Positions 6,325 to 14,311 of a stretch of 64,000 nt of DNA are shown here, piece after piece. How positions within the stretch are numbered: the stretch's first letter is position 1; the number at the start of each line of letters is the position of its first letter. The stretch is from Oscillospiraceae bacterium (GTDB taxonomy: Bacteria; Bacillota; Clostridia; Oscillospirales; Acutalibacteraceae), in NCBI GenBank assembly GCA_015066625.1, contig SVOC01000001.1:1-64000 (forward strand), read 5' to 3'. Under the pieces are notes generated by a model. That model made no database searches. It was not told the DNA's origin and saw nothing but the letters and a program-made list of their open reading frames with translations. Made by a program: the position numbers and the translations under genes.

Positions 6325-8181
6325 TTAATCCTCATCTGTATTATTTTGACCGTGAAAAGCTTCAAAAACCGCCTTCGCCGCATTTTTATTCATACCTTTT
6401 ACGGCGGCAAGCTCGTCAATGCTTGCTTCGGAAACAGCTTTCACAGTTCTGAAATGTCTGAGAAGTGCTTTACATCTGCTTTCGCCTATGCCCTCGATTG
6501 AGGTAAGGGTTGAAGAAAGGGCGGAGTTTTTTCTGCGGCTGCGGTGATATTCAACGGAATATCTGTGCACTTCCTCCTGAATTGTGGAAACAAGAGTAAA
6601 TGCGCTGCGTTTTGAAGTCAGTGACAGCTCGTCACCCGAAAGTGCAATGGCACGGGTTTTATGGTGAGAATCTTTGACCATGCCGAAAAGGGGAATATCA
6701 AGATTGTATTTATCGAGAATGGGTTTTACTGCATTTACCTGCCCGCTTCCGCCGTCAAGCAGAATAAGGTCAGGCAGTCTGCCAAAGCCTTCGCCGCTGT
6801 CTTTTTCTTCAAAATAGCGAAGAATTCTGCGCTCAATAACCTCTGCCATTGAAGCATAGTCATCCTGACCCGTAAAGCCCTTAATTTTAAAACGGCGGTA
6901 TGCCTTTTTATACGGTATTCCGTCTTTGAAAACAACCATGCCTGCAACGTTTTCGGTGCCTGCGGTGTGGGAAATATCGTAGGATTCAATGAATTTCGGG
7001 GGAGCTTTCAGCCCAAGCAGTGTTCCCAGTTCATCAAGTGCGGCAGTGGATTTACCGGTTTTGCCAAGGTAAACCGCAAGCTTCTGTGCCGCATTTGAAC
7101 GGCACATTTCAACAAGCGAATGTTGCTCGCCTCTTTGGGGCACAGCAATGCTTACCTTGCGTTTTGCAAGAGAAGAGAGCCATTCGCTGAGCAAATCACT
7201 GCCCTCAACTTCGCCGTCAACGGCAATGCGTCGAGGCACAAAATCCCTCATGGAATAGTAACTGCGGATAAGTTCGTAGCGGGCTTCGGGCATATCTTCG
7301 GGCAAATCAATAATGAAATGCTCGCTGTCATAAAGTCTTGAATCCTTGAAGCGTAAAACCGAAAGACATGCTTTAGAGTCTGAACATACGGTTGCAAAAA
7401 CATCCTGCTCCTCAACGGAAGCAGCAACAACCTTTTGCTTCTCGGTAATTTTTTTTATGGCGTTTATTTTATCGCGGATTTTTGCCGCCTTTTCAAATTC
7501 AAGGTTTTCAGATGCTTCAAGCATTTTTTGCGTAAGCTTTTCAATTGCCTGACCCGAGCCGTTTATAATGAAATCTATTGCCTGGTCAACGGCTTCAGAA
7601 TGGGCTTCCTCGCTCATTTTGCCTGCACAGGGTGCGGCACACTGACCGATGAAATGGTTAAGGCAGGGTCTGCTTTTCTTGAAATCACGGGGAAAAACCT
7701 TGTTGCACTGAGGAAGCATAAATATCTTTTTTGCGGCATCGATAGCGTTTGTTATGCCGTAGGAATTGTTATAGGGTCCGATGTATTCTGCGCCGTCGTC
7801 AAGACGTTGCTTGACGGCAGAGAAATTTTTCCACCCGTTTTTGGTGATTTTGATGTAGTGATAACCCTTGTCATCTTTGAGAAGAATATTGTATTTTGGG
7901 CTGTGCTGCTTTATGAGTGAGCATTCAAGAATAAGCGCTTCAAATTCACTGTCGCAGAGAATATAATCAAAATCCTCAACGTTTTCAACCATACGGCGCA
8001 CCTTAATCCAAAGGCTGTTCTGAGAGCCGAAATAGGTGCTGACCCTGTTTTTGAGTGCTTTTGCCTTGCCCACATATATGATTTCGCCCTTTTTGTTTTT
8101 CATCAGGTATACACCGGGAGTCAGGGGCAGACTCATTGATTTTTTTCTCAGATAAGGCAGCCTTTCGTTTATAATGCTCAC
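6325..8181 (-). CDS. uvrC: Excinuclease ABC subunit C
   Basis: UvrC makes both incisions in nucleotide excision repair. The GIY-YIG nuclease domain is at the N-terminus (LTPGVYLMKNKKGEIIYVGKAK), the UVR helix LEFEKAAKIRDKI is central, the RNase-H-like 5' nuclease includes SYDISHTAGTENVAGMVVF, and a helix-hairpin-helix pair (SIEGIGESRCKALL, VKGMNKNAAKAV) ends the protein. Family members begin at or near NERLPYLRKK. Upstream, GGAGGTGAGC is followed by ATT-ATA-AAC, so the start may be GTG at 8181 (used here), or the rare ATT at 8175, or ATG at 8136. A longer frame to 8283 runs through a repeat cluster and is unlikely to be translated. Confidence 0.93.
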   Translation of the reverse strand: MSIINERLPYLRKKSMSLPLTPGVYLMKNKKGEIIYVGKAKALKNRVSTYFGSQNSLWIKVRRMVENVEDFDYILCDSEFEALILECSLIKQHSPKYNILLKDDKGYHYIKITKNGWKNFSAVKQRLDDGAEYIGPYNNSYGITNAIDAAKKIFMLPQCNKVFPRDFKKSRPCLNHFIGQCAAPCAGKMSEEAHSEAVDQAIDFIINGSGQAIEKLTQKMLEASENLEFEKAAKIRDKINAIKKITEKQKVVAASVEEQDVFATVCSDSKACLSVLRFKDSRLYDSEHFIIDLPEDMPEARYELIRSYYSMRDFVPRRIAVDGEVEGSDLLSEWLSSLAKRKVSIAVPQRGEQHSLVEMCRSNAAQKLAVYLGKTGKSTAALDELGTLLGLKAPPKFIESYDISHTAGTENVAGMVVFKDGIPYKKAYRRFKIKGFTGQDDYASMAEVIERRILRYFEEKDSGEGFGRLPDLILLDGGSGQVNAVKPILDKYNLDIPLFGMVKDSHHKTRAIALSGDELSLTSKRSAFTLVSTIQEEVHRYSVEYHRSRRKNSALSSTLTSIEGIGESRCKALLRHFRTVKAVSEASIDELAAVKGMNKNAAKAVFEAFHGQNNTDED

Positions 8182-8188
8182 CTCCAAG

Positions 8189-8317
8189 GTTTCGCGCTGC
8201 GAAACAGTTATATAAATTCCTGCGGAATTTGTGATATATTCTGCGAATGTGAAAATTTCGGCTGTGCCGAAAGTATACGCCATACGGCGTGTTTCGGATT
8301 GGCTCCGCCTATGACCG
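8189..8317. repeat. Cluster of mini-hairpins upstream of uvrC
   Basis: Short palindromes with 3-4 base loops follow one another about every 15-25 bases: GTTTCGC-gct-GCGAAAC (8189-8205), AAATTCC-tgc-GGAATTT (8214-8230), ATTC-tgc-GAAT (8238-8248), TTTCGGC-tgt-GCCGAAA (8256-8272), ACGCC-atac-GGCGT (8277-8290) and GGC-tcc-GCC (8301-8309). Spacers contain GTGATATAT-like sequence. The stems differ but the design is constant. The last module (8291-8317) recurs inverted at 9643-9669. Confidence 0.7.
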
Positions 8318-8378
8318 TTTGTTATATTATATCCTTATATAATATTTTGTGCAAGTGTAAAGTTATTTCAAAAAAGCC

Positions 8379-8407
8379 TTGACAAGCTCGTATAATTCTG
8401 TTAAAAT
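8379..8407 (+). promoter_or_regulatory. Promoter of rpsF-ssb-rpsR
   Basis: TTGACA (8379-8384), 17 bases, TAAAAT (8402-8407). Confidence 0.85.
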
Positions 8408-8454
8408 AATAAACCGCTGTGAAAGAACAGCAGGATTAAAACAAATTTTATTCC

Positions 8455-8483
8455 TTGCCACGGATGCACCGTGGCCAAAGACC
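8455..8483 (+). promoter_or_regulatory. Probable S6:S18 autoregulatory leader hairpin
   Basis: GCCACGG-atgca-CCGTGGC forms a stem-loop just before the rpsF ribosome site. Its CACCG segment resembles the conserved CCG element that mimics the S6:S18 binding site in 16S rRNA. Position and shape fit the known leader family; the details are not verified. Confidence 0.5.
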
Positions 8484-8502
8484 AGAAGGAGGTGCTTTAA
8501 GA

Positions 8503-8793
8503 ATGTCAGCAAACATCAGCTATGAGACAATGATGGTTTTTTCAGTTGCCAAGGGCGAAGAAGCTGTTCAGCCTCTCATGGAGAAATTCAAGGCTATGAT
8601 CGAAGCTAACGGCACTCTTGAGAGCGTTGATGAATGGGGCAAGCGCAAGCTCGCTTACCTTATCAACGACGAGGCAGAGGGTTACTACGTTCTCTTCAAT
8701 TATCAGGCTGCTCCCGAATTTCCCGCAGAGCTTGACCGTGTTGTAAAGATTACAGACGGCGTGCTTCGTTCACTCATTGTCAAGAAGAACTAA
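8503..8793 (+). CDS. rpsF: 30S ribosomal protein S6
   Basis: A 96-residue protein with the S6 ferredoxin-like pattern: YETMMVFSV start, VDEWGKRKLAYLINDEAEGYYVLFNY and the RVVKITDGVLRSLIVK end. The ATG at 8503 follows AGAAGGAGGTGC; upstream in-frame codons lie in the leader hairpin. First gene of the conserved rpsF-ssb-rpsR operon. Confidence 0.97.
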   Translation: MSANISYETMMVFSVAKGEEAVQPLMEKFKAMIEANGTLESVDEWGKRKLAYLINDEAEGYYVLFNYQAAPEFPAELDRVVKITDGVLRSLIVKKN

Positions 8794-8805
8794 GGAGGTC
8801 GCAAA

Positions 8806-9249
8806 ATGTTAAACAATGCCGTAATTATGGGCAGACTTGTTGCAGACCCCGAGCTTCGCACTACAGGAAGCGGAATTTCCGTATCATCGTTCACGGTAGC
8901 CGTTGACAGACGCTTCAACCGTCAGGGTGAAGACCGTCAGGCAGATTTCATTGATATTATTGCTTGGAGACAGACTGCAGAATTCGTCTGCAAATATTTC
9001 CGCAAAGGTTCAATGATTGCTGTTCAGGGCTACATCCAGACAAGAATGTATGAGGATAAGAACGGCAACAAGAGAAAGGCTGTTGAAATTGTAGCAGATA
9101 ATGTCAGCTTCTGCGGTTCAAAGGCAGAAAGCGGCACAGGCTCTTATTCAAGAGAGGACAGCTACGCAGCAGCTCAGCCCGCACCCTCATATTCAACTGC
9201 GGATGAGGGCGATTTCAAAGAAATTCCCGAAGACGACCTTCCGTTTTAA
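8806..9249 (+). CDS. ssb: Single-stranded DNA-binding protein
   Basis: A 147-residue SSB. The OB fold spans about residues 1-105 (NAVIMGRLVADPELRTTGSG, FIDIIAWRQTAEFVCKYFRKG, VQGYIQTRMYEDKNGNKR). A disordered linker then leads to the acidic tip EIPEDDLPF that binds repair and replication partners. It follows rpsF by 12 bases with AAGGAGG and precedes rpsR, the usual Firmicutes order. Confidence 0.97.
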   Translation: MLNNAVIMGRLVADPELRTTGSGISVSSFTVAVDRRFNRQGEDRQADFIDIIAWRQTAEFVCKYFRKGSMIAVQGYIQTRMYEDKNGNKRKAVEIVADNVSFCGSKAESGTGSYSREDSYAAAQPAPSYSTADEGDFKEIPEDDLPF

Positions 9250-9286
9250 GGTCGCACAAACTGAAACTGAAAAGGAGGTTTAATCC

Positions 9287-9532
9287 ATGGCTTACGATAG
9301 AAGCGAAAGAAGACCCAACAAAAAGGGCCGCAGAAAGGTTTGCGCTTTCTGTGTTGAAAAGGTTGAATGCATCGATTACAAGGATGTAAACAAGCTTAAC
9401 AAGTTCACTTCAGACAGAGCAAAGATCCTTCCCCGCCGTGTGACAGGTACTTGCGCTAAGCATCAGCGTGAGCTGACAACCGCTATCAAGCGTGCACGTC
9501 AGATTGCTCTTCTTCCCTACACAAGTGACTGA
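9287..9532 (+). CDS. rpsR: 30S ribosomal protein S18
   Basis: An 81-residue S18. It carries the four-cysteine pattern C-x2-C (CAFC), C and C ([13 protein letters not shown]), [12 protein letters not shown] and the [10 protein letters not shown] end. AAAGGAGG precedes ATG 9287. Last gene of the operon, followed by a terminator. Confidence 0.97.
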   Translation: MAYDRSERRPNKKGRRKVCAFCVEKVECIDYKDVNKLNKFTSDRAKILPRRVTGTCAKHQRELTTAIKRARQIALLPYTSD

Positions 9533-9546
9533 TTATAAAAAAATCA

Positions 9547-9577
9547 CCCGTTGTACTCCGGTACAACGGGATTTTTT
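9547..9577 (+). terminator. Terminator of the rpsF operon
   Basis: CCCGTTGTAC (9547-9556), loop TCCG, GTACAACGGG (9561-9570), then ATTTTTT. Perfect 10-bp stem. Confidence 0.92.
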
Positions 9578-9582
9578 GTAGT

Positions 9583-9699
9583 GAAAAGGTAAGAGTGAAC
9601 AGTGAAGAGTTAAGGGTGGGCGTTGCCCACACCCATTTTATTCGGTCATAGGCGGAGCCTATCCGAAACTTTTCACTTTTAACTGTTCATTATTCACTG
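9583..9699. repeat. Palindromic intergenic repeat element
   Basis: The outer arms are inverted copies: GTGAAAAG and GAACAGTGAAGAGTTAA on the left against TTTTCACTTTTAACTGTTC on the right. Inside are a GTGGGC-gtt-GCCCAC hairpin and the module at 9643-9669 (TTCGG..ATAGGC-gga-GCCTAT..CCGAA), which recurs inverted at 8291-8317 with one difference. It looks like a non-autonomous or REP-like repeat. Confidence 0.6.
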
Positions 9700-9701
9700 A
9701 A

Positions 9702-9725
9702 AAAGCGGAGCGACTGCGCCGCTTT
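9702..9725 (-). terminator. Terminator of the UPF0210 operon
   Basis: Read on the minus strand, AAAGCGG-CGC-AGTC-GCT-CCGCTTT is followed by TTT, directly after the stop of the gene at 9728. Confidence 0.7.
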
Positions 9726-9727
9726 TA

Positions 9728-11086
9728 TCAATTTTTAAGGCTCTGCATGGGGGCAGGTATTCTGCCGCCTCTGCCGATGAATTTTGCAGGGGAGTAGGTT
9801 GAAAGAGGCATTACGGGGCCGCTTCCCAGAAGTCCGCCGAAGCTTAATTCTTCGCCTACCTGCTTGCCGATTGCAGGGATGACTCTTACTGCGGTTGTTT
9901 TTGAGTTGACCATACCGATTGCCGCTTCGTCTGCAATGATTGCGGAGATAACCTCAGCAGGTGTATCGCCGGGAATGTTTATCATATCAAGACCTACCGA
10001 GCAAACAGCGGTCATTGCTTCGAGCTTGTTGAGGGTGAGTGCACCGCAGCGTGCGGCATCAATCATGCCTGCATCCTCGGTAACGGGGATGAACGCACCC
10101 GAAAGTCCGCCAACATGTGATGAAGCCATTACGCCGCCTTTTTTGACTGCATCGTTAAGAAGGGCAAGTGCGGCGGTTGTGCCATGGCATCCGCAGCACT
10201 CAAGACCCATTTCTTCAAGAATATGTGCAACAGAGTCGCCGATTGCAGGTGTGGGAGCAAGCGAAAGGTCAACAATGCCGAAGGGCACGCCAAGTCTGCG
10301 TGAAGCTTCCGTTGCAACAAGCTGACCCATACGGGTGATTTTGAATGCGGTTTTCTTTATAAGGTCTGCAACGGCTGTAAGGTCGCAGTCGCCTGCTTTT
10401 GCAAGTGCCGCTCTTACAACACCGGGACCTGAAACGCCTACATTGATAACGCAGTCGGGCTCGCCTGCACCGTGGAATGCACCTGCCATGAAGGGGTTAT
10501 CCTCGGGTGCGTTGCAGAATACAACAAGCTTTGCGGGGCCGATGCAATCTCTGTCTGCGGTAAGCTCTGCACTTCTTCTTACAACCTTGCCCATAAGTGC
10601 AACTGCATCCATATTGATGCCTGCCTTTGTTGAGCCGATGTTGACAGATGAACAGATGTGGTCGGTTACGCTGAGTGCCTCGGGAATAGCCTCGATAAGC
10701 TCCTTGTCGCCGGGACCGAAGCCCTTCTGCACAAGTGCCGAAAATCCGCCCAGGAAGTTGACACCGCAGGTAACGGCGGCTCTTTCGAGGGTTTTTGCAA
10801 GCTTTACCGCATCCTTATCGTCGCAGGATGCGAGAATCATAGCTGCAGGTGTAACGGAAATACGCTTATTGATAATGGGGATGCCCAGCTCTTTTTCAAT
10901 CTGCTCGCCTGTGCGGACAAGGTCTTTGGCATAGCGTGTGATTTTGTCATATACTCTTTGGCACATAACGTCAACATCGCTGTGACAGCAATCAAGCAGG
11001 GAGATACCCATTGTGATTGTGCGCACGTCAAGATGCTCATCCTGAATCATTGTTATGGTTTCGAGAATATCTCTTGCATTAAGCAT
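9728..11086 (-). CDS. UPF0210 (DUF711, PFL) family protein
   Basis: A 452-residue protein of the UPF0210/DUF711 family, which has a glycyl-radical-enzyme-like barrel fold but no established reaction. Family hallmarks are the start [33 protein letters not shown], the glycine-rich [23 protein letters not shown], and the end [17 protein letters not shown]. It lies 10 bases downstream of an ACT-domain gene, and the two families are almost always adjacent, suggesting that the ACT protein senses an amino acid for this one. Confidence 0.92.
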   Translation of the reverse strand: MLNARDILETITMIQDEHLDVRTITMGISLLDCCHSDVDVMCQRVYDKITRYAKDLVRTGEQIEKELGIPIINKRISVTPAAMILASCDDKDAVKLAKTLERAAVTCGVNFLGGFSALVQKGFGPGDKELIEAIPEALSVTDHICSSVNIGSTKAGINMDAVALMGKVVRRSAELTADRDCIGPAKLVVFCNAPEDNPFMAGAFHGAGEPDCVINVGVSGPGVVRAALAKAGDCDLTAVADLIKKTAFKITRMGQLVATEASRRLGVPFGIVDLSLAPTPAIGDSVAHILEEMGLECCGCHGTTAALALLNDAVKKGGVMASSHVGGLSGAFIPVTEDAGMIDAARCGALTLNKLEAMTAVCSVGLDMINIPGDTPAEVISAIIADEAAIGMVNSKTTAVRVIPAIGKQVGEELSFGGLLGSGPVMPLSTYSPAKFIGRGGRIPAPMQSLKN

Positions 11087-11096
11087 TTAAGTCACC

Positions 11097-11366
11097 TCAT
11101 ATTGTGTGCATGGCGTTGAAAATATCCTCATGCATAACGTGGATTGAAAGACCCATTTCATTACCCATTTTGCCAAGCATATCCGAAAACTCGGTGAAGG
11201 GGATGTCTGATTTTGAAAAATCAACCATCATAATCATGGCAAAAAGATCCTGAAGGATGGACTGTGTAACTTCAAGTACATTTATATTGTGGTTTGAACA
11301 TTCGGTTGAAACCTTTGCAAGAATACCAACCATATCCTTACCGATAACAGTAATAACAGCTCTCAT
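11097..11366 (-). CDS. ACT-domain protein, UPF0237 family
   Basis: An 89-residue single ACT domain (MRAVITVIGKDMVGILAKV, then NHNINVLEVTQSIL and FAMIMMVDFS). ACT domains bind amino acids or similar ligands. The ATG at 11366 has AAGGAGAAAATT upstream. It sits between galE (10 bases) and the UPF0210 gene, its regular partner, so galE-ACT-UPF0210 may form one transcript. Confidence 0.92.
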   Translation of the reverse strand: MRAVITVIGKDMVGILAKVSTECSNHNINVLEVTQSILQDLFAMIMMVDFSKSDIPFTEFSDMLGKMGNEMGLSIHVMHEDIFNAMHTI

Positions 11367-11376
11367 AATTTTCTCC

Positions 11377-12393
11377 TTATGCATCGTATCCGTTGGGATT
11401 CTGCGACTGCCAGCGCCATGAATCCTCACACATTTCGTCAATACCTCTTGTTGCAACCCAGCCAAGCTCTTCTTTTGCCTTTGAGGGGTCTGAATAGCAG
11501 GTCGCGATGTCGCCGGGTCTGCGGGGTGCGATTTCATATTTGACGGGCTTGCCGCAAGCTTTTTCAAATGCCTTCACAACTTCAAGCACGCTGTAGCCGT
11601 TGCCGGTGCCGAGATTATATGTGAAGCAGCCTTTTTCGCCCAGAACTTTTTCAACTGCTTTAAGGTGACCCAGTGCAAGGTCAACAACGTGAATATAGTC
11701 GCGCACGCCCGTGCCGTCGGGTGTGGGATAATCGTTGCCGTTTACGTTAAGGTGGTCAAGCTTGCCGATGGCAACCTGTGTTATATAGGGAACAAGGTTG
11801 TTGGGAATACCGTTGGGGTCTTCGCCGATTCTGCCGCTTTTGTGTGCGCCGATAGGGTTGAAATAGCGGAGAAGGCAGGCACTCCATTCGCCGTCGGAGA
11901 TGCAGGTGTCTTTGAGCACACGCTCAATGTAGAGCTTTGTTGTGCCGTAGGGGTTTGTTGTTTTGCCTTCGGGCATATCCTCTTTGAGAGGTGAGGGATT
12001 TTCACTGCCGTAAACCGTTGCGGATGAACTGAAAACAATTTTTTTGCAGCCTGCCGCAGCCATAGCTTCGCAAAGGATAACGGTGCCGCCGATATTGTTG
12101 TCGTAATATTTGAGAGGCTGGCTTATGCTTTCGGGTACGCATTTGAGACCTGCAAAGTGAATAACAGCCTCAATGTTATTTTCTGCAAAAATTTTGTCAA
12201 GACCTTCACGGTCTCGGATATCGCATTCGTAGAACTTAACATCCTTACCCGTAATTTCTTTAATACGTTTTACACTTTCGCTCTTGCTGTTGCAGAGATT
12301 ATCAAGTATAATGGTATCATAACCGGCATTGAGAAGTTCAACGCAGGTGTGTGAACCGATAAATCCTGCACCGCCTGTAACAAGAATTGACAT
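11377..12393 (-). CDS. galE: UDP-glucose 4-epimerase
   Basis: GalE interconverts UDP-glucose and UDP-galactose with bound NAD. It is an extended short-chain dehydrogenase of 338 residues. The NAD motif is [15 protein letters not shown] (residues 6-20), the catalytic serine lies in [10 protein letters not shown], and the Tyr/Lys pair is in [11 protein letters not shown]. Substrate-side motifs [10 protein letters not shown] and [13 protein letters not shown] are present. A GGAGG site precedes ATG 12393. Confidence 0.95.
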   Translation of the reverse strand: MSILVTGGAGFIGSHTCVELLNAGYDTIILDNLCNSKSESVKRIKEITGKDVKFYECDIRDREGLDKIFAENNIEAVIHFAGLKCVPESISQPLKYYDNNIGGTVILCEAMAAAGCKKIVFSSSATVYGSENPSPLKEDMPEGKTTNPYGTTKLYIERVLKDTCISDGEWSACLLRYFNPIGAHKSGRIGEDPNGIPNNLVPYITQVAIGKLDHLNVNGNDYPTPDGTGVRDYIHVVDLALGHLKAVEKVLGEKGCFTYNLGTGNGYSVLEVVKAFEKACGKPVKYEIAPRRPGDIATCYSDPSKAKEELGWVATRGIDEMCEDSWRWQSQNPNGYDA

Positions 12394-12436
12394 TGCAACA
12401 TTCCTCCACTATAATCAAATTATAATTCCATATACA

Positions 12437-12464
12437 ATTATAAATATATTTTTGAAAAAATCAA
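12437..12464 (-). promoter_or_regulatory. Promoter of galE
   Basis: Minus strand: TTGATT (12464-12459), 16 bases, TATAAT (12442-12437), about 45 bases before the galE ATG. Confidence 0.65.
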
Positions 12465-12496
12465 CGGAACTGTAAACAATATTTCGTGAAAAGGTT

Positions 12497-13165
12497 GTGT
12501 GTTTTTTGTTAAGTTACGAAAATTTGAAGAATGACAGTGAAATTATAAGCTATGTAAAGGCGGCAAACGATGTTCTGGGTGCCATAGGCTACACGGAGCA
12601 CGGCCTTGCACACGCAGTCAAAACGGGCACGGATGCAAGCAGGATTCTTGAAACACTGGGCTATTCCGAAAGGGAGTGTGAGCTTGCAAAAATAGCAGGT
12701 CTGCTTCATGATACGGGAAATGCAATCAACCGTACAGATCACGCTCAGAGCGGTGCATTTCTTGCCTTTGAACTTCTCAGAGCAAGAAAATTTCCCGTTG
12801 AAGAGGTTATTGCCGTAACAACTGCCATAGGTCATCACGACGAAAAGACGGCGGCACCGGTAACGCCCATTGCGGCGGCACTTATCCTTGCAGATAAAAG
12901 TGACGTGCGCACAACAAGAGTCCGCAACAAAAGCACCGTTTACACCGATATTCACGACAGAGTCAATTATGCTGTTTTCGGTTCGAAAATCGAAGTCAAA
13001 AAAGATAAAAAGCTGATAATCCTTGCTTTGAGCATCGATACGCTTATCTGCCCCGTTATGGAGTATTTTGAAATATTTCTTGACAGAATGGTGCTTTGTA
13101 AAAAATCCGCCGCATTTCTCGGCTGCGATTTTGAGCTTATTATTAACGATACGAGGTTACTGTAA
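12497..13165 (+). CDS. HD-domain phosphohydrolase
   Basis: About 220 residues with an HD metal site: H in HGLAHAVKT, the HD pair in GLLHDTGNAINRTDH, and H-H-D in IGHHDEKTAAP, followed by ALILADKSDV. Such proteins cleave phosphoester or phosphoanhydride bonds; the substrate is unknown. GTG 12497 is close behind AAAAGG; TTG 12506 gives better spacing and may be the true start. The stop overlaps the rsmA start (TAATG), so the two are translationally coupled. Confidence 0.85.
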   Translation: MCFLLSYENLKNDSEIISYVKAANDVLGAIGYTEHGLAHAVKTGTDASRILETLGYSERECELAKIAGLLHDTGNAINRTDHAQSGAFLAFELLRARKFPVEEVIAVTTAIGHHDEKTAAPVTPIAAALILADKSDVRTTRVRNKSTVYTDIHDRVNYAVFGSKIEVKKDKKLIILALSIDTLICPVMEYFEIFLDRMVLCKKSAAFLGCDFELIINDTRLL

Positions 13166-14034
13166 TGTATAATTTGACCGACATAGGAACAATAAAGGAT
13201 ATTCTCGGCAGGCACGGCTTTCATTTTTCAAAGGCGCTGGGTCAGAATTTCATTGTCAACCCTTACGTTTGCCCCCGAATGGCGGAGGAAAGCGGGATTG
13301 ACGAAACCTGCGGAGTAATCGAAATCGGCGCAGGCATAGGCGTTCTTACCGCAGAGCTTGCAAAAAGAGCAAAAAAGGTAGTGTGTGTTGAACTTGATAC
13401 AAGACTTCTGCCTATTCTTGCGGAAACCCTTGCGGATTTTGATAACATTGAAATAATCAATCAGGATGTGCTGAAAACCGACCTTGCCGCACTGATTGAA
13501 GAAAAGTTTGAAGGTATGCCCGTCTATGTATGCGCAAACCTGCCTTACTACATCACTTCTCCCGTGATCATGACCCTGCTCGAAAGCAGGCTTCCCATAG
13601 AATCGATTACCGTTATGGTGCAGAAAGAGGCGGCACAAAGGCTTTGTGCGCCTGTTGGAAGCAGACTTTCGGGTGCTGTTACGGTTGCGGTTGATTATTA
13701 TGCCGAGGCACAGAAGCTTTTTGATGTTTCTGCAGGCTCATTTATGCCTGCACCCAAGGTTGACAGTGCGGTTATCAGAATGGATATCCGTAAAAATCCC
13801 GAAATTGAAATTACGGATGAGGCACTGTTTTTCAGAATGGTGCACGCCGCCTTCGGTCAGCGCAGAAAAACCGCCGCAAACTCCATCAGCGCAGGTTCGG
13901 GAATTCCCAAGGATGTGGTAATAAAAGCCATTGAAGAATGCGGTTTTGAACCGTCAGTCCGTGCAGAGGGGCTGACAATGCAGGAATTGTCGCAACTCAG
14001 CGAAAAAATAGGCAGTTTGTTAAAAAACAGTTGA
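13165..14034 (+). CDS. rsmA: 16S rRNA dimethyladenosine transferase
   Basis: RsmA/KsgA dimethylates A1518 and A1519 of 16S rRNA late in 30S assembly. Hallmarks: KALGQNFIVNP near the N-terminus, motif I EIGAGIGVLTAELAKRAKKV, motif IV CANLPYYITSPVIM (NLPY), PAPKVDSAVIRM, and FGQRRKTAANS near the C-terminus. Length is 289 residues. Confidence 0.97.
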   Translation: MYNLTDIGTIKDILGRHGFHFSKALGQNFIVNPYVCPRMAEESGIDETCGVIEIGAGIGVLTAELAKRAKKVVCVELDTRLLPILAETLADFDNIEIINQDVLKTDLAALIEEKFEGMPVYVCANLPYYITSPVIMTLLESRLPIESITVMVQKEAAQRLCAPVGSRLSGAVTVAVDYYAEAQKLFDVSAGSFMPAPKVDSAVIRMDIRKNPEIEITDEALFFRMVHAAFGQRRKTAANSISAGSGIPKDVVIKAIEECGFEPSVRAEGLTMQELSQLSEKIGSLLKNS

Positions 14035-14040
14035 TTTTTC

Positions 14041-14069
14041 TTGACAAAAAACCGGTATTAAGTTAATAT
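14041..14069 (+). promoter_or_regulatory. Promoter of the lysine riboswitch transcript
   Basis: TTGACA (14041-14046), 17 bases, TAATAT (14064-14069). Confidence 0.8.
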
Positions 14070-14075
14070 CAAAGA

Positions 14076-14230
14076 GATAGAGGTGCAGAAGTCAAGAGTA
14101 ATTCTCACACACAGGGCACAGATGAGAATGAAAGGGGCTTTTGCCGAAGTGAATGCAGGCTTGCCCGAGGCGGCATTTGCTGGTACGTTATAAAACATAT
14201 AACGTACTGTCACGGTTGTGGAGCGCTATC
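14076..14230 (+). promoter_or_regulatory. Lysine riboswitch (L box)
   Basis: The aptamer core is recognisable in order: GATAGAGGTGCAGAAGTCAAGAGTA, GAAAGGGGC..GCCGAAG, GGCATTTGCTGG, a stem ending in ACTGTCACGG, and TGTGGAGCGCTATC closing the first helix with GATAG. Between aptamer and gene (14231-14311) a hairpin CGATAT..ATATCG precedes a T-rich stretch and may be the expression platform. It controls the NhaC-type transporter. Confidence 0.9.
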
Positions 14231-14311
14231 GGAAAATCTTTGATATTGCATTGATTTTTTGCTTCGATATGCAGCCGTGTATATCGGAGCTTAATTTTTG
14301 GAGGTTTTCAG

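Noticed and set aside
7435-7920. 161-codon frame opposite uvrC
   Set aside because: Antisense shadow of UvrC with no ribosome site or family pattern.
8189-8317. CRISPR array
   Set aside because: The repeated units are palindromes with different sequences; there is no constant repeat or spacer length and no cas gene.
10335-10934. Long frame (199 codons) opposite the UPF0210 gene
   Set aside because: It is antisense to a well-conserved gene; the frame is open because of codon bias, and the product is low-complexity Ala/Ser/Thr.
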